Of a DNA stretch of 64,000 nucleotides, positions 33,930 to 43,241 are shown piece after piece (within the stretch, counting starts at the first letter, position 1; every line of letters begins with the position of its first letter). The position numbers and the translations under genes are program-made. This DNA is from Acidobacteriota bacterium. Its GTDB lineage: Bacteria; Acidobacteriota; Thermoanaerobaculia; Multivoradales; J023. Where the stretch lies: positions 1 through 64,000 of the forward strand of contig JAJCXO010000214.1 of NCBI GenBank assembly GCA_029263395.1. The letters are read 5' to 3'. The notes under the pieces are model-generated. The model was not told the origin of the DNA and made no database searches. It saw only the letters and a list, made by a program, of their open reading frames with translations.

Positions 33930-35753
33930 TCAGAATTTCCAGATCTGGGGGATAAGCAAAACGCTCACAACAAAGTACATCAGGTTGAGCGGCAAGCCGA
34001 TTTTGACGAAGTCCGAAAATCGATACCCGCCCACACCGTAAACATAAGTGTTGGTCTGATAGCCGATCGGAGTGGAAAAGCTAGCGGACGCTGCGATGCA
34101 GGTGGCGATCACAAAGGGCCGAGGGTCAACACCGATAGCCGGCCCCAGACTGAGAGCGATCGGCGCCATCAAGACGACAGTGGCGTTGTTGGACAACGTC
34201 TCGGTCATCACCATGGTGCCCAAATAGAGCAGCGCCAGGATCACGTAAGGTCTGAAGCCCTCGCTGATGAAGCTGAGACTACCCATCGTCACCAGACTAT
34301 CGGCGATGACATCGGCAGTACCGGTGGTCTGCATCGCCAGGCCGATGCCAAGCATGCCGTAAATCAGGCCGAGGATACTCCACTCGATCGCAGCATACCC
34401 TTCCTTGGGCTGCAAGCAGCCAGTGAAGAAAACCGCCACCATGCCGATCAGCGCCGCGGCAACAATTGGCAGGATATTCAGCGAGACCGCCAAGATGACC
34501 CCAACGGTGATCGCTAAAACCGCTGGCCCTTTGCGGCGCATGCTGAGTGAAGGCACTGGCGGATGATCGAGCAACAAGATGTCGTCTCCCCGTCGCAGCC
34601 GGTCGATGGCGGGATCTGTGCCCATCATCAGCATCAGATCACCGGCTTCGATGCGCAGCGTATCCATCTTTTTTTGCAGATTGACGCCGCGGCGATGGAT
34701 CGCGATCAAGATGACCCGGAAGCGTTGGCGAAAGCTGATCTCTTGCAATGTTCGTCCAACCAACGTCGACCGCGGGCCGATTACACCTTCGACAATCGAC
34801 CCCTCATGAGCCGAGATCGTCTCGAGCCCAACGCCTTGCATCGGCGCCAGATCGATGCCTTCGATCGTCCGGGCATGAGCGATACCCGACGGCCGGCAGG
34901 CCAGGACCAGCCGATCCCCTTCGAGCAGCACCGCTGTTTTGGGATCCTCCACAGCCAGCGTAATATCGTCCCGGATGATCTCGAGTACCCGCACGCTTTG
35001 TTGACGCAGCAGTTTCGATTCAGCAATCGACTTACCGACGATGGGCGAATCGTGCTGAACAAATGCTTCCGTAATGAACTCTTTGCGTTCTTCGTCCGAC
35101 AGCAACGACGTCAACGTCTCCCGCGTCGGCAACAATTTGTCGCTAAAGAAAAAGAGATACACCACTCCGCCGACCAACAGAGGCAGCCCAGCAGCACCAA
35201 TCTCGAACATCGAAATCGGTGCCTCACCAGCCTCCACCAATTTGCTACTGGCCAAAATATTGGTGCTGGTGCCCACCAAGGTGCAGGTACCACCAAAAAT
35301 AGATGCATAAGACAGCGGAATCAACAACTTCGAGGCCGGCACTTTCATTGACCGTGAAAGCATCAAGACCACCGGCATGAACACCATCACCACCGGCGTG
35401 TTGTTGATGAACGCAGAAATCGAGGCGACGCATAACATCAAGATGAGTAGAAACCAGCGATAACCGTATCTCGCCAACTTTTCGAGTCCAGCAGCAATCA
35501 GTTTGATAATGCCGCACTTGTCGAGGGCAGCACTGAGAATGAACATGGCCGCGATGGTCATCGGCGCTGGATTGGCAAACACCGTCAACATCTGTTCGAT
35601 GCTGGGCAATGTATTCGTAAACGGCAAGCTGCCCGCTGCCATGATGACGACAAAAGCCGTTAACGCGGTCTGATCAGTAGGTATTCTCTCCGCCAAGAAG
35701 CTGGCGATCGTTGCCAGCAACAAGACGATGATAAAAATCATTTCCCAGGACAT
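33930..35753 (-). CDS. SLC13-family permease with two RCK_C domains
   Basis: The ATG at 35753, preceded by GGAG, gives 607 residues (GTG at 35759 is the alternative). Membrane helices at both ends flank a cytoplasmic insert of about 190 residues with two TrkA_C/RCK_C-type domains (residues about 205-290 and 300-385, the latter ending GDLMLMMGT). The permease halves carry the family signatures FINNTPVVMVFMPVV and FGGTCTLVGTSTNIL in the first half, and LSNNATVVLMAPIAL with PIGYQTNTYVYG in the second. Such proteins import sulfate, dicarboxylates or other anions with sodium. Sulfate is a possible substrate given the PAPS synthetase nearby, but this is speculative. Confidence 0.92.
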   Translation of the reverse strand: MSWEMIFIIVLLLATIASFLAERIPTDQTALTAFVVIMAAGSLPFTNTLPSIEQMLTVFANPAPMTIAAMFILSAALDKCGIIKLIAAGLEKLARYGYRWFLLILMLCVASISAFINNTPVVMVFMPVVLMLSRSMKVPASKLLIPLSYASIFGGTCTLVGTSTNILASSKLVEAGEAPISMFEIGAAGLPLLVGGVVYLFFFSDKLLPTRETLTSLLSDEERKEFITEAFVQHDSPIVGKSIAESKLLRQQSVRVLEIIRDDITLAVEDPKTAVLLEGDRLVLACRPSGIAHARTIEGIDLAPMQGVGLETISAHEGSIVEGVIGPRSTLVGRTLQEISFRQRFRVILIAIHRRGVNLQKKMDTLRIEAGDLMLMMGTDPAIDRLRRGDDILLLDHPPVPSLSMRRKGPAVLAITVGVILAVSLNILPIVAAALIGMVAVFFTGCLQPKEGYAAIEWSILGLIYGMLGIGLAMQTTGTADVIADSLVTMGSLSFISEGFRPYVILALLYLGTMVMTETLSNNATVVLMAPIALSLGPAIGVDPRPFVIATCIAASASFSTPIGYQTNTYVYGVGGYRFSDFVKIGLPLNLMYFVVSVLLIPQIWKF

Positions 35754-35984
35754 GAACACTCCGATATCGCAGGTCTCTCAGTCAACCATCTCTTACAAGT
35801 ACGACTTACAAGAAGGACAGCCTGCGATCTGGATCAGGCACCAAAGCGCCACCCCCACACACCACCGAATCTTTAGCGCTTGATCTTGCGAAGCGAACTC
35901 GAGTACCGCGTCAAAACAACCCCAAACAACAGACTCGGGCAGTGGCTCGAGCTGATCCCAGGCCGACGCGGTCCCAAGCAGGAC

Positions 35985-36569
35985 CTACCCCTCGGCTTGC
36001 TTGAGCTTCTGAGTCAACTGCCGAATCGCACGTTCATTGTAGCCACGGACAACCTCACCGTCGAAGTCAATCAGTGGTACCCCGCCGCGACCACCAGCCT
36101 TGGCGCGGTACTCTTGCGCGGCCTTGGCGTCCTTTTCGATGTCCTTGGCCACGAAGTCGGCATCGAGCGACTCGAGCAGCTTGCCGGCCTTACGACAGTA
36201 GCCACACCAACTGGTCATGTAGAGAGTGATCTTGGCGTCTTCGTCGGTGGCAGCCGCCTTGGGGTCGTCGGCAGCCGCGGCCGTTGCGGAGTGGCTCGCG
36301 TTCGGCACATAGGGCCGGCCCTGTTTGACTGCGGTCGCCTCTTCACTGGCTTCCAAATCAACAGCATCGAGCTTCAGGCTCTGTCTGGCGCCAACCAGGT
36401 CGATATAGGTCAGCGTCTTGCCGTTGACGATCCAGGGACCACGCGTCTCGATCATCTTCCCTTCCAGAGTGATCAACCAATCCGCTGCGGCGGCCGGGGC
36501 GAGCAGCAGGGCGACACTCAGTCCGATGGCATTCTTCAGGTGACGGGGCAGCCGCGAGGTGTTGGGCAT
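35985..36569 (-). CDS. Exported glutaredoxin-domain protein
   Basis: The 194-residue protein starts with a signal peptide (IGLSVALLLAPAAAADW). Residues about 30-75 resemble a small DUF4124-like beta segment, followed by an Ala/Asp-rich linker and, from about 108, a glutaredoxin fold with ITLYMTSWCGYCRKA (CxxC active site) and GGVPLIDFDG with the cis-proline. It should act as a thiol-disulfide protein in the periplasm. It stands alone between intergenic regions of 225 and 432 bases. Confidence 0.85.
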   Translation of the reverse strand: MPNTSRLPRHLKNAIGLSVALLLAPAAAADWLITLEGKMIETRGPWIVNGKTLTYIDLVGARQSLKLDAVDLEASEEATAVKQGRPYVPNASHSATAAAADDPKAAATDEDAKITLYMTSWCGYCRKAGKLLESLDADFVAKDIEKDAKAAQEYRAKAGGRGGVPLIDFDGEVVRGYNERAIRQLTQKLKQAEG

Positions 36570-37001
36570 GAGAACATCCTATCTTCCGGGTGAGCGATCG
36601 GCTACGAGACGCACGACGTTCGGCAGGGCGTTTGAGCCGTCTAGGGGGCCGAACTTCGATCGAACCCATCATATCGCATGCCGGCACCTGATCTGGTTGC
36701 GATCTGTTGCAATTGGCCCTAAGGGCACCTGGCAATAGTCGATTGCAGGGCCGAGCTGAAGGTTCTCAGGGACAAAGCCGACGAGGCCAAGGCGCTTTAT
36801 TGGATACACTGGTTGCCAGTAGCCGTACAACTTCAGCTAGATCCCGCCCAAGCCCACGACCCGACCGTGCGGATGGGCTGCGGGCGAGACTGCGTGACTC
36901 GGCGTCGCTTGCCGCAGGGTCGATGCAGTAGGGTCGATGCAGCAGGGTCGATACTGTAGGTTCGAAGCAGCATCTATATAACCGCCAGAGGACAACATTC
37001 C
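36570..37001. other. 432-base intergenic region between divergent genes
   Basis: It should hold promoters for the glutaredoxin gene (leftward) and the VWFA gene group (rightward). Apart from the 14-bp array at 36916-36971 and a GAGGACA ribosome site before 37002, I see no gene or clear RNA element. Confidence 0.5.
36916..36971. repeat. 14-bp tandem repeat, four copies
   Basis: Units close to AGGGTCGATGCAGT start at 36916, 36930, 36944 and 36958. The array ends 30 bases before the first VWFA start codon and therefore probably lies in its leader or promoter. The last unit contains GGTTCGAAGC, which resembles a tRNA T-loop only by chance. Confidence 0.88.
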
Positions 37002-39083
37002 ATGACACTCCGCGTGGTGCCTCACATCAGCTTCACTCTTTGGCTGTTCATGGTCATGGGTACTCTGCCGGCGGCCTCCCAACAGGCCAAGGATGAGCCC
37101 AGCCGCACCGATTTCGAAGGCGCCAGCAACGCCAGTCCGATCAGCGGTCTGACGGTTGGCGACAACGAGATCCTCCTCGTTGGCCGCGAAACCACCATCG
37201 ACGTCACCATGGATGACGAGGCACCGCTCGACGCCCCCGAAACGATCACCTCCGAGGTTATCGACGTGCAGGTGGTTAATGTCGAGGTAGTCGTCACCGA
37301 CTCAGCGGGCCGACCGATTGACGGCTTGACCGAGGATGACTTCACACTCTATGAAGACGGCATACCGATCGCGCTGTCCAACTTCTACGCCTTCCCCGAA
37401 ACCTCACCGGAGGGTGCGGTCGGAACGTCGTCTCCGGTCGAAAGGTCGTCTCTAGTTGAAACAGGGTCTCTAGTTGAAACAGAGTCGCAGGCCATTGGAC
37501 AAGGACCGGATGGCGTGTCCCCATCCGCTGCGACACCATCGCCAGGCTCGAGCACCAAGCGGCTGCACATGGTTGTCTTCGTCGACAACCTCAACACTCG
37601 TCCTCAGAACCGAAAGCTACTGTTCGAGTCTCTTCGTGAGCACCTCCGCGAGCAGCCTGGCCAGCAGATCATGCTGGTGGCCATGAATCGACGCATAGAG
37701 GTTGTGCTGCCTTTCACCGCCGATACCGATCAGATCTTCGAGGCCCTCGACCGCATGGAAACCCAGACCAGCCTGCACGCACTTTACGATGGCGCGCGAC
37801 GGATCTACTTGTCGCGCCTTGAACGTGCCAGTCTGCGGTTGTTCTCTCCTCGTCAGGGTGCCGAAAACGACCCCGACTTCGACGACGCCATACGCGTCGC
37901 GCTCGAATTGTCCGAAAACGCTCGCGCCCTGGCCGAGGAGCGCTACCAAAAGGCTGAGGCTACCTTCGAAGCCCTCGGCGGCCTGTGCAACAGCCTGGGC
38001 GGCATCCCGGGACGCAAGGCGCTGATCTACCTCAGCGACGGGCTGCCACTACGGCCGGCAGATCCATTGGTCGAAGCCTGGAATGGCAAGTATCTAAATT
38101 GGGTTCTACAGAGCTCAGAACCGATTCGCAACAGCTCTCGGTTTCCCGGTGCGGTCGCCAAGTTCGATCGACTTTCAACGTCTCTCGGTTCGTCGCGATA
38201 CGACCTACAATCCGAGCTCAATCGGTTGACCATTCAGGCGACCGACAATCGGGTGGCGTTTTATCCGATCTCCAACAACGGTCGCATCTCTGATTTCATT
38301 TCTGCCGAACACTCCGGCGCGGCCACCAATGACTCAGGGTCGATGCGGCGCAACGCTCAAGTGCTGGAAAACTTCACTCGCGACAGCACTTTGATGAAGA
38401 TGGCGGAAGACACCGGCGGGCTAGCGGCACTGCGCAATGCCAACTTGGGCAAGCTGATCGACAAGGTCGAGCGTGATTTCACCCACTTCTACTCCCTCGG
38501 CTACAGCCCCCGCCAGAGCGGACCAGACTTCCGGCCCCGCAAGCTGCACGTCGAGGTCAAGGTCCCCGGTGCCCGGACGCGACACTTCAAAGCGCATCGC
38601 ACCAAAACCTGGCGCCAGCGGCTAGGCGAAAAGACCGCCGCCGCCGCCCTCTTCGCAGTCGAAGAGAATCCTCTCGAAGCACGGATCGCCCCCGGCGAGC
38701 TCAGGTCTGATGGCGACACCTACAAGGTGCCGTTGATGGTCAAGATTCCATTTCAACAAATCCGTCTAGTCCATCAAGACGCCCACTTCAACGCCCAACT
38801 CACCGTGCTGGTCCAGGTGCGAGATGAGCAGGACAGCCTGTCGCGGCCACGCCGGTTCGATTTGCCGATCAAAATCCCGGATGGTCGAGTGCTCGAGGTG
38901 CTGCCGCAGGTGGCTGCTTATCCCCTCGAATTGACGATACCCAAAGGACCGCATCGGATCGCGATCGGTATCCATGACCACCTGGCAGGCATCGACACCA
39001 CCGTCCAAGTTAATCTGGTCGTCGAAGCCCCGGCGCCGGACGCGTCCCGCCAGGTCGCGCCGCAGATCACCGGCGGAAGCTGA
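37002..39083 (+). CDS. Secreted VWFA-related protein (acidobacterial family), copy 1
   Basis: The 693-residue protein has an N-terminal signal sequence (FTLWLFMVMGTLPAASQ) and the family start DVQVVNVEVVVTDSAGRPI with LTEDDFTLYEDG. The von Willebrand A-like domain begins at VVFVDNLNTRPQNRKLL, where the usual metal-site DxSxS reads DNLN. Later come LGGIPGRKALIYLSDG and FTHFYSLGYSPRQSG, typical of TIGR03436-type proteins. Function is unknown; these proteins are abundant in Acidobacteriota and probably act at the cell surface or periplasm. It shares most of its length with the next two genes and probably arose with them by duplication. Confidence 0.88.
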   Translation: MTLRVVPHISFTLWLFMVMGTLPAASQQAKDEPSRTDFEGASNASPISGLTVGDNEILLVGRETTIDVTMDDEAPLDAPETITSEVIDVQVVNVEVVVTDSAGRPIDGLTEDDFTLYEDGIPIALSNFYAFPETSPEGAVGTSSPVERSSLVETGSLVETESQAIGQGPDGVSPSAATPSPGSSTKRLHMVVFVDNLNTRPQNRKLLFESLREHLREQPGQQIMLVAMNRRIEVVLPFTADTDQIFEALDRMETQTSLHALYDGARRIYLSRLERASLRLFSPRQGAENDPDFDDAIRVALELSENARALAEERYQKAEATFEALGGLCNSLGGIPGRKALIYLSDGLPLRPADPLVEAWNGKYLNWVLQSSEPIRNSSRFPGAVAKFDRLSTSLGSSRYDLQSELNRLTIQATDNRVAFYPISNNGRISDFISAEHSGAATNDSGSMRRNAQVLENFTRDSTLMKMAEDTGGLAALRNANLGKLIDKVERDFTHFYSLGYSPRQSGPDFRPRKLHVEVKVPGARTRHFKAHRTKTWRQRLGEKTAAAALFAVEENPLEARIAPGELRSDGDTYKVPLMVKIPFQQIRLVHQDAHFNAQLTVLVQVRDEQDSLSRPRRFDLPIKIPDGRVLEVLPQVAAYPLELTIPKGPHRIAIGIHDHLAGIDTTVQVNLVVEAPAPDASRQVAPQITGGS
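37431..37484 (+). repeat. 18-bp in-frame tandem repeat, three copies
   Basis: Units at 37431, 37449 and 37467 encode SPVERS, SLVETG and SLVETE in the linker between the N-terminal beta domain and the VWA-like domain of VWFA copy 1. Copies 2 and 3 of the protein lack this insert. Confidence 0.85.
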
Positions 39084-39113
39084 GCCGTCCCCGCCCACCT
39101 CGAAGGAGACTCC

Positions 39114-41003
39114 ATGCCCCGCAAAACCAATCTGCTGAGCCACTCGATGTTCGCCATGCTTGTGATCGCCAGCTTCACTGGCCCGGCGCCGCTCGCCGCC
39201 CAAACCGAAGATGCGGTCTTTTCCGAAGTCATCGACGTCGAGGTCTTCAACCTCGAAGTGGTGGTCAACGACAAACAGGGCCAACCGATCACCGGGTTGA
39301 CCCAAGACGACTTCGAGATCTTCGAAGACGGCAAACCCGTGGAATTGACCAACTTTTACGCCGTCGAGAAGCTGGCGATGCCAGCGGCTAAGGACAACAC
39401 AACCGATCAGGTGGCCGACCGGCCAGCGGGAGCCACCCGCCAGCTCAATCTGGTGGTGTTCGTCGACAACATCAACATCCGGCCAGAGAACCGCAAACTC
39501 CTCTTCGAGAATTTGCGCGAACACCTCGGCCAAGTGATGGTTCCCGGGACCAAAGTGATGTTGGCGAGCATGAACAATCGTATCGAGGTTATGCAGTCCT
39601 TCACCGACGACGCCGAGCAGATCTTCACGGCCCTAGACGAACTAGAAAAACAGACCAGTATCAACGCCCTGCTGGACAGCGAGCGGCGCGGCTTCATGAG
39701 CCGGCTGGCACGCGCCAGTACCCGTGGCATGGCCTGCAATCGCAGCCAGACACCGGGAGCTCCCGGCTCGGGCGGCGGCGGTGGTGGCGGGGATCCGACG
39801 TTCAACAATGCGGTGCGGGAAGCTCAAGATCTGGCCCAGGCCGTCCGCACTCTCGGTGAGCAACGCTACAACGCAGCCCGCGGCACCATCGGATCCATTG
39901 CCGCGTTCAGCGACACGCTGGGCGGCCTACCGGGCCGCAAAGCTTTGCTTTATCTGAGCGACGGTATCCCGACACGGCCAGCAGAGTCGATCGGCGAGGC
40001 TTGGATCGCCAAATACGATCAGTGGTTCCAGCAAAACGAAAATGCAATTCGTAATTGCTCGCGTTACCCCGAAGCGATTCCCGACCTGACGCGGGCGTTG
40101 ACCGGCTCCGGCACCTCGGGCTTCAACTTAGAGTCGGAGTTCGACCGTCTGACCATTCGGGCGAGCGACAATCAAGTGGCCTTCTATCCGGTTTCGAACA
40201 GCGGCCGTGACGCCTCGATGGTCTCCGCCGCCAACCTTGGCAGCTCGGACGGAGGCTCGAGCCAAGTGATGCGCAGCGCGATGATCGCCGAGGCGATGAG
40301 CCGTGACGGGTCCTTGCTGCAAATGGCCGAGGACACCGGGGGTCGTGCCTTGACCGGCAATGCCAACGTTGGCGAGTTGCTCGCCCAGGCCAGCCGTGAC
40401 TTCACCACGTTCTACTCGCTCGGTTATACGCCACTTGAACGCACCAAGGACAACAGCTTTCACAAGCTCGAGGTCAAAGTCTCCCGGGACGGCGCCAAAG
40501 CTCGTCATGTCAAGGGTTATCACGCCAAAACCTGGCGCGACCGACTGGTCGACATGACGGTCGCCAGCGCGCTTTACGATCTCGAAGCCAACCCGCTCGA
40601 GATCCAGCTGCAAACCGGTGACACCCAACGCGTCGGCGGACGCTTCAAAGTGCCGGTGCTGGTCCAGATCCCGTTTCGCGAGATCCAGATGGTCAGTGAC
40701 GGCGGCAAATACAACGCCAGTCTGTCGATCCTAGTGGTCGTCCGCGACAACAAGGGGGGTTTCTCCAAGCCGCGCCGCTTCGACCTCCCGATCGAGATCC
40801 CCAACGCCCAGATCCTCAACGCCCGACAACAGATGGCCGCCTATCCAATTGATCTCGATCTCAAGAAAGGCGACCGCCGGGTTGCCATTGCGGTGCGCGA
40901 CCATCTCGGCCAAACCGCGTCAACGCTCAAGTTGGACTTCGACTTCGGCGGCGGCGGCAAGGACAAAAAGTCGAAGAAGAACAAGAAACGCTCGAAGGGC
41001 TAG
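39114..41003 (+). CDS. Secreted VWFA-related protein (acidobacterial family), copy 2
   Basis: The 629-residue protein starts after a GAAGGAG site and a signal peptide ending near APLAAQ. It has VIDVEVFNLEVVVNDKQGQPI, LTQDDFEIFEDG, the VWA-like strand VVFVDNINIRPENRKLL (no DxSxS) and DTLGGLPGRKALLYLSDG. A GSGGGGGGG stretch near residue 215 makes a flexible loop. The C-terminus is a lysine-rich tail (KDKKSKKNKKRSKG). It lies 30 bases after copy 1 and is closer to copy 3 in sequence. Confidence 0.9.
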   Translation: MPRKTNLLSHSMFAMLVIASFTGPAPLAAQTEDAVFSEVIDVEVFNLEVVVNDKQGQPITGLTQDDFEIFEDGKPVELTNFYAVEKLAMPAAKDNTTDQVADRPAGATRQLNLVVFVDNINIRPENRKLLFENLREHLGQVMVPGTKVMLASMNNRIEVMQSFTDDAEQIFTALDELEKQTSINALLDSERRGFMSRLARASTRGMACNRSQTPGAPGSGGGGGGGDPTFNNAVREAQDLAQAVRTLGEQRYNAARGTIGSIAAFSDTLGGLPGRKALLYLSDGIPTRPAESIGEAWIAKYDQWFQQNENAIRNCSRYPEAIPDLTRALTGSGTSGFNLESEFDRLTIRASDNQVAFYPVSNSGRDASMVSAANLGSSDGGSSQVMRSAMIAEAMSRDGSLLQMAEDTGGRALTGNANVGELLAQASRDFTTFYSLGYTPLERTKDNSFHKLEVKVSRDGAKARHVKGYHAKTWRDRLVDMTVASALYDLEANPLEIQLQTGDTQRVGGRFKVPVLVQIPFREIQMVSDGGKYNASLSILVVVRDNKGGFSKPRRFDLPIEIPNAQILNARQQMAAYPIDLDLKKGDRRVAIAVRDHLGQTASTLKLDFDFGGGGKDKKSKKNKKRSKG

Positions 41004-41012
41004 CAGGCCCAG

Positions 41013-41171
41013 GATTCCCGAAGGGAGGACACCAGGCCCTCCCCTACACGTCTCGGCAAAGGTCAGATTCCCGAAGGGAGGACACCAGGTCCTCCCCTAC
41101 AGATCTCAGCAAAGGTCAGATTCCCGTAGGGAGGACACCAGGCCCTCCCTACACGTCTCGGCAAAGCTCAG
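41013..41171. repeat. 53-bp tandem repeat, three copies, of a dispersed hairpin element
   Basis: Units start at 41013, 41066 and 41119 with GATTCCCG and contain GGGAGGACACCAGG followed by CCTCCC, which can fold as a hairpin. The same core occurs once at 43156-43196 and, inverted, at 51434-51480, always just outside genes. The array separates VWFA copies 2 and 3. Confidence 0.9.
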
Positions 41172-41227
41172 TAGATCCACCAGAGACCGGCCCTGGGTCG
41201 GCCCGGAATCATCGTCGGAGGTGCCGC

Positions 41228-43120
41228 ATGCAACACACAACTCGTCTCGCCCTCGCCCTCGCCCTCGCCCTGGTGATGATCGCCACCGCGCTTGCTGCCC
41301 AGGACGGTGACCCGGTCTTCTCCGACGTCATCGACGTGCGGGTGGTCAACGTCGAAGTGTTGGTCCTCGACAAACAAGGCGAGCCGATCACCGGCTTGAC
41401 CCGCGACGACTTCGAAATTCTCGAAGACGGCGAGCCGATGGAATTGGTCAACTTCTACCCGGTCGAGGGCACCACGGCACACCTCGACGCTGGCAGTGTC
41501 GCAAGCAGCGTCAGCGGTGAAATGGGCTCACCTGAGCTGCCGTCCGGCAGCACTCAGGGGCTCAATCTCGTCGTCTTCATCGACAACCTTCACATCCGCC
41601 CGGAAAACCGTAAGCTGCTGTTCGAGAAGCTGCGCAAGCGGCTGGAGGAGCCTTTGGTTCCGGGTAGCCGGATCATGCTGGCGGCGATGGGCAACCGGGT
41701 CGAGGTGTTACACCCGTTCACCGAAGAGATTGACCAAGTCCTCGCCGCTCTCGACCAGATAGAAAAACATGCCAGCCTCAGCGCTCTGATGGATGGTGAT
41801 CGACGCATGTTCATGAGTCGCCTGGCCCGCGCCAGCACCTACGGCATCAACTGCAACCGTACCCGTCCACCAGGTAGCCCGGGGGGCGGCGCCGCCCCGA
41901 CCGATCCCAAATTCGACAGCACGGTGCGCGAAGCTCAGAATCTGGCCGTTACGATCCGTAACATTGCAGAGCAGCGTTACCAAGTGTCGCGGGCCTCGAT
42001 CAATTCGTTGTCAGCCTTCAGCGAAACCCTTGGTGGCCTGCCCGGACGCAAGGCCATGCTTTATCTCTCCGACGGCATCCCGGTACGACCCGCCGATTCG
42101 TTTGCTGAAGCTTGGATCGCCAAATTCGACCTGTGGTACCAACAGAACGAGGGTGCGATCCGCAATTGCTCAAATGTCCCCGAAGCGATTGGCGATTTAC
42201 AACGTGCCCTTACCGGCTCCAGTTCCTCCAACTTCGATCTCCATTCCGAGTTCACCCGACTGACGGAGAGGGCGAGTGACAATCGGGTCGCCTTTTATCC
42301 CATTTCGAATGGTGGCCGTGGCTCCTCCTTCATCTCCGCTTCCAACCCCTCCAGCTCCGATGGTTCGAGTCAAATGATGCGCAACGCAATGGTTGCCGAC
42401 CGCATAAGCCGTGACGCCTCGGTCCTTCAAATGGCGGACGATACCGGCGGCCGCGCCTTCACTGGCAACGCCAACATCGGCGAATTGATCGACCGCGCCG
42501 GCCAGGACTTCAGTCACTTCTACTCCCTCGGTTACACACCGCCGGAGCGCAAGCCGGACAACGCGTTCCACAAGATCAAAGTCAAAGTCCACCGCGACGG
42601 CGCCAAGACCCGTCACATCAAGGGCTACCAGGACAAGAATTGGCGCGACCGGTTGGGCGACATGACCATTGCTGCCGCCCTTTACGACCTCGAAGCCAAC
42701 CCCCTCGGCATCCAGCTGCAGGCCGGCGAGATGACCCAACAGGGTAATCGCTTCAAAGTGCCGGTCATGGTCCAGATCCCGTTCCGGAAAATCGCCATGC
42801 TGGACAACGGTGAAAAGGCCGACGCCAAACTGTCACTGTTGGTTGTAGTGCGCGACGACCAGGGCGGTTTCTCCCAGCCACGACGCTTCGACTTACCGAT
42901 CTCGATCCCCAGCGCCCAAGTTGCCCAAGCCCGTGAACAGGCCGCCGCGTATCCGCTGGAGCTCGACATGAAAAAAGGCGACCAACGCGTCGCCATCGGC
43001 ATCCGCGATCACATCGGCCAGACCTCGTCAACGCTCAAGCTCGACTTCGATACCGGCAGCAGCGATCCGCCGAAAAAGGGCAAAAAAGGCAAGAAGAGCA
43101 AAAAACGCTCGAAGGGCTAG
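41228..43120 (+). CDS. Secreted VWFA-related protein (acidobacterial family), copy 3
   Basis: The 630-residue protein starts after a GGAGGTG site. Its signal peptide core is an unusually regular LALALALAL, encoded by a 6-bp repeat. Domains follow copy 2: VIDVRVVNVEVLVLDKQGEPI, LTRDDFEILEDG, VVFIDNLHIRPENRKLL (metal-site serines absent), ETLGGLPGRKAMLYLSDG and FSHFYSLGYTPPE. The C-terminal tail is lysine-rich (KKGKKGKKSKKRSKG). Copies 2 and 3 are the most similar pair. An ECF sigma factor gene follows after about 120 bases. Confidence 0.9.
   Translation: MQHTTRLALALALALVMIATALAAQDGDPVFSDVIDVRVVNVEVLVLDKQGEPITGLTRDDFEILEDGEPMELVNFYPVEGTTAHLDAGSVASSVSGEMGSPELPSGSTQGLNLVVFIDNLHIRPENRKLLFEKLRKRLEEPLVPGSRIMLAAMGNRVEVLHPFTEEIDQVLAALDQIEKHASLSALMDGDRRMFMSRLARASTYGINCNRTRPPGSPGGGAAPTDPKFDSTVREAQNLAVTIRNIAEQRYQVSRASINSLSAFSETLGGLPGRKAMLYLSDGIPVRPADSFAEAWIAKFDLWYQQNEGAIRNCSNVPEAIGDLQRALTGSSSSNFDLHSEFTRLTERASDNRVAFYPISNGGRGSSFISASNPSSSDGSSQMMRNAMVADRISRDASVLQMADDTGGRAFTGNANIGELIDRAGQDFSHFYSLGYTPPERKPDNAFHKIKVKVHRDGAKTRHIKGYQDKNWRDRLGDMTIAAALYDLEANPLGIQLQAGEMTQQGNRFKVPVMVQIPFRKIAMLDNGEKADAKLSLLVVVRDDQGGFSQPRRFDLPISIPSAQVAQAREQAAAYPLELDMKKGDQRVAIGIRDHIGQTSSTLKLDFDTGSSDPPKKGKKGKKSKKRSKG
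41246..41269 (+). repeat. 6-bp in-frame microsatellite in a signal peptide, four copies
   Basis: CTCGCC is repeated four times and encodes the LALALALA core of the signal peptide of VWFA copy 3. Gain or loss of a unit would lengthen or shorten the hydrophobic core by two residues without shifting the frame. Confidence 0.85.
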
Positions 43121-43155
43121 GACCGAAACGCATGGACCGAGATGATGTCGGCCCA

Positions 43156-43196
43156 GGATCCCAGAAGGGAGGACACAAGGCCCTCCCCTACAGATG
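43156..43196. repeat. Single copy of the GGGAGGACAC hairpin element
   Basis: This copy reads GGGAGGACACAAGGCCCTCC in its core and lies between VWFA copy 3 and the sigma factor gene, about 35 bases after the stop. It is related to the 53-bp units at 41013-41171. Confidence 0.8.
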
Positions 43197-43241
43197 ATTG
43201 ACAATTGAACCTGTCACGTCCCATCAGCGACTATCAACACG

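Noticed and set aside
36950-36970. tRNA-like GGTTCGAAGC
   Set aside because: It is the last unit of a 14-bp tandem array; no acceptor or anticodon stem can be formed around it.
38766-39533. A 255-residue antisense frame opposite the VWFA genes
   Set aside because: It spans the junction of two real genes and mirrors their codon pattern; no domain is recognisable.
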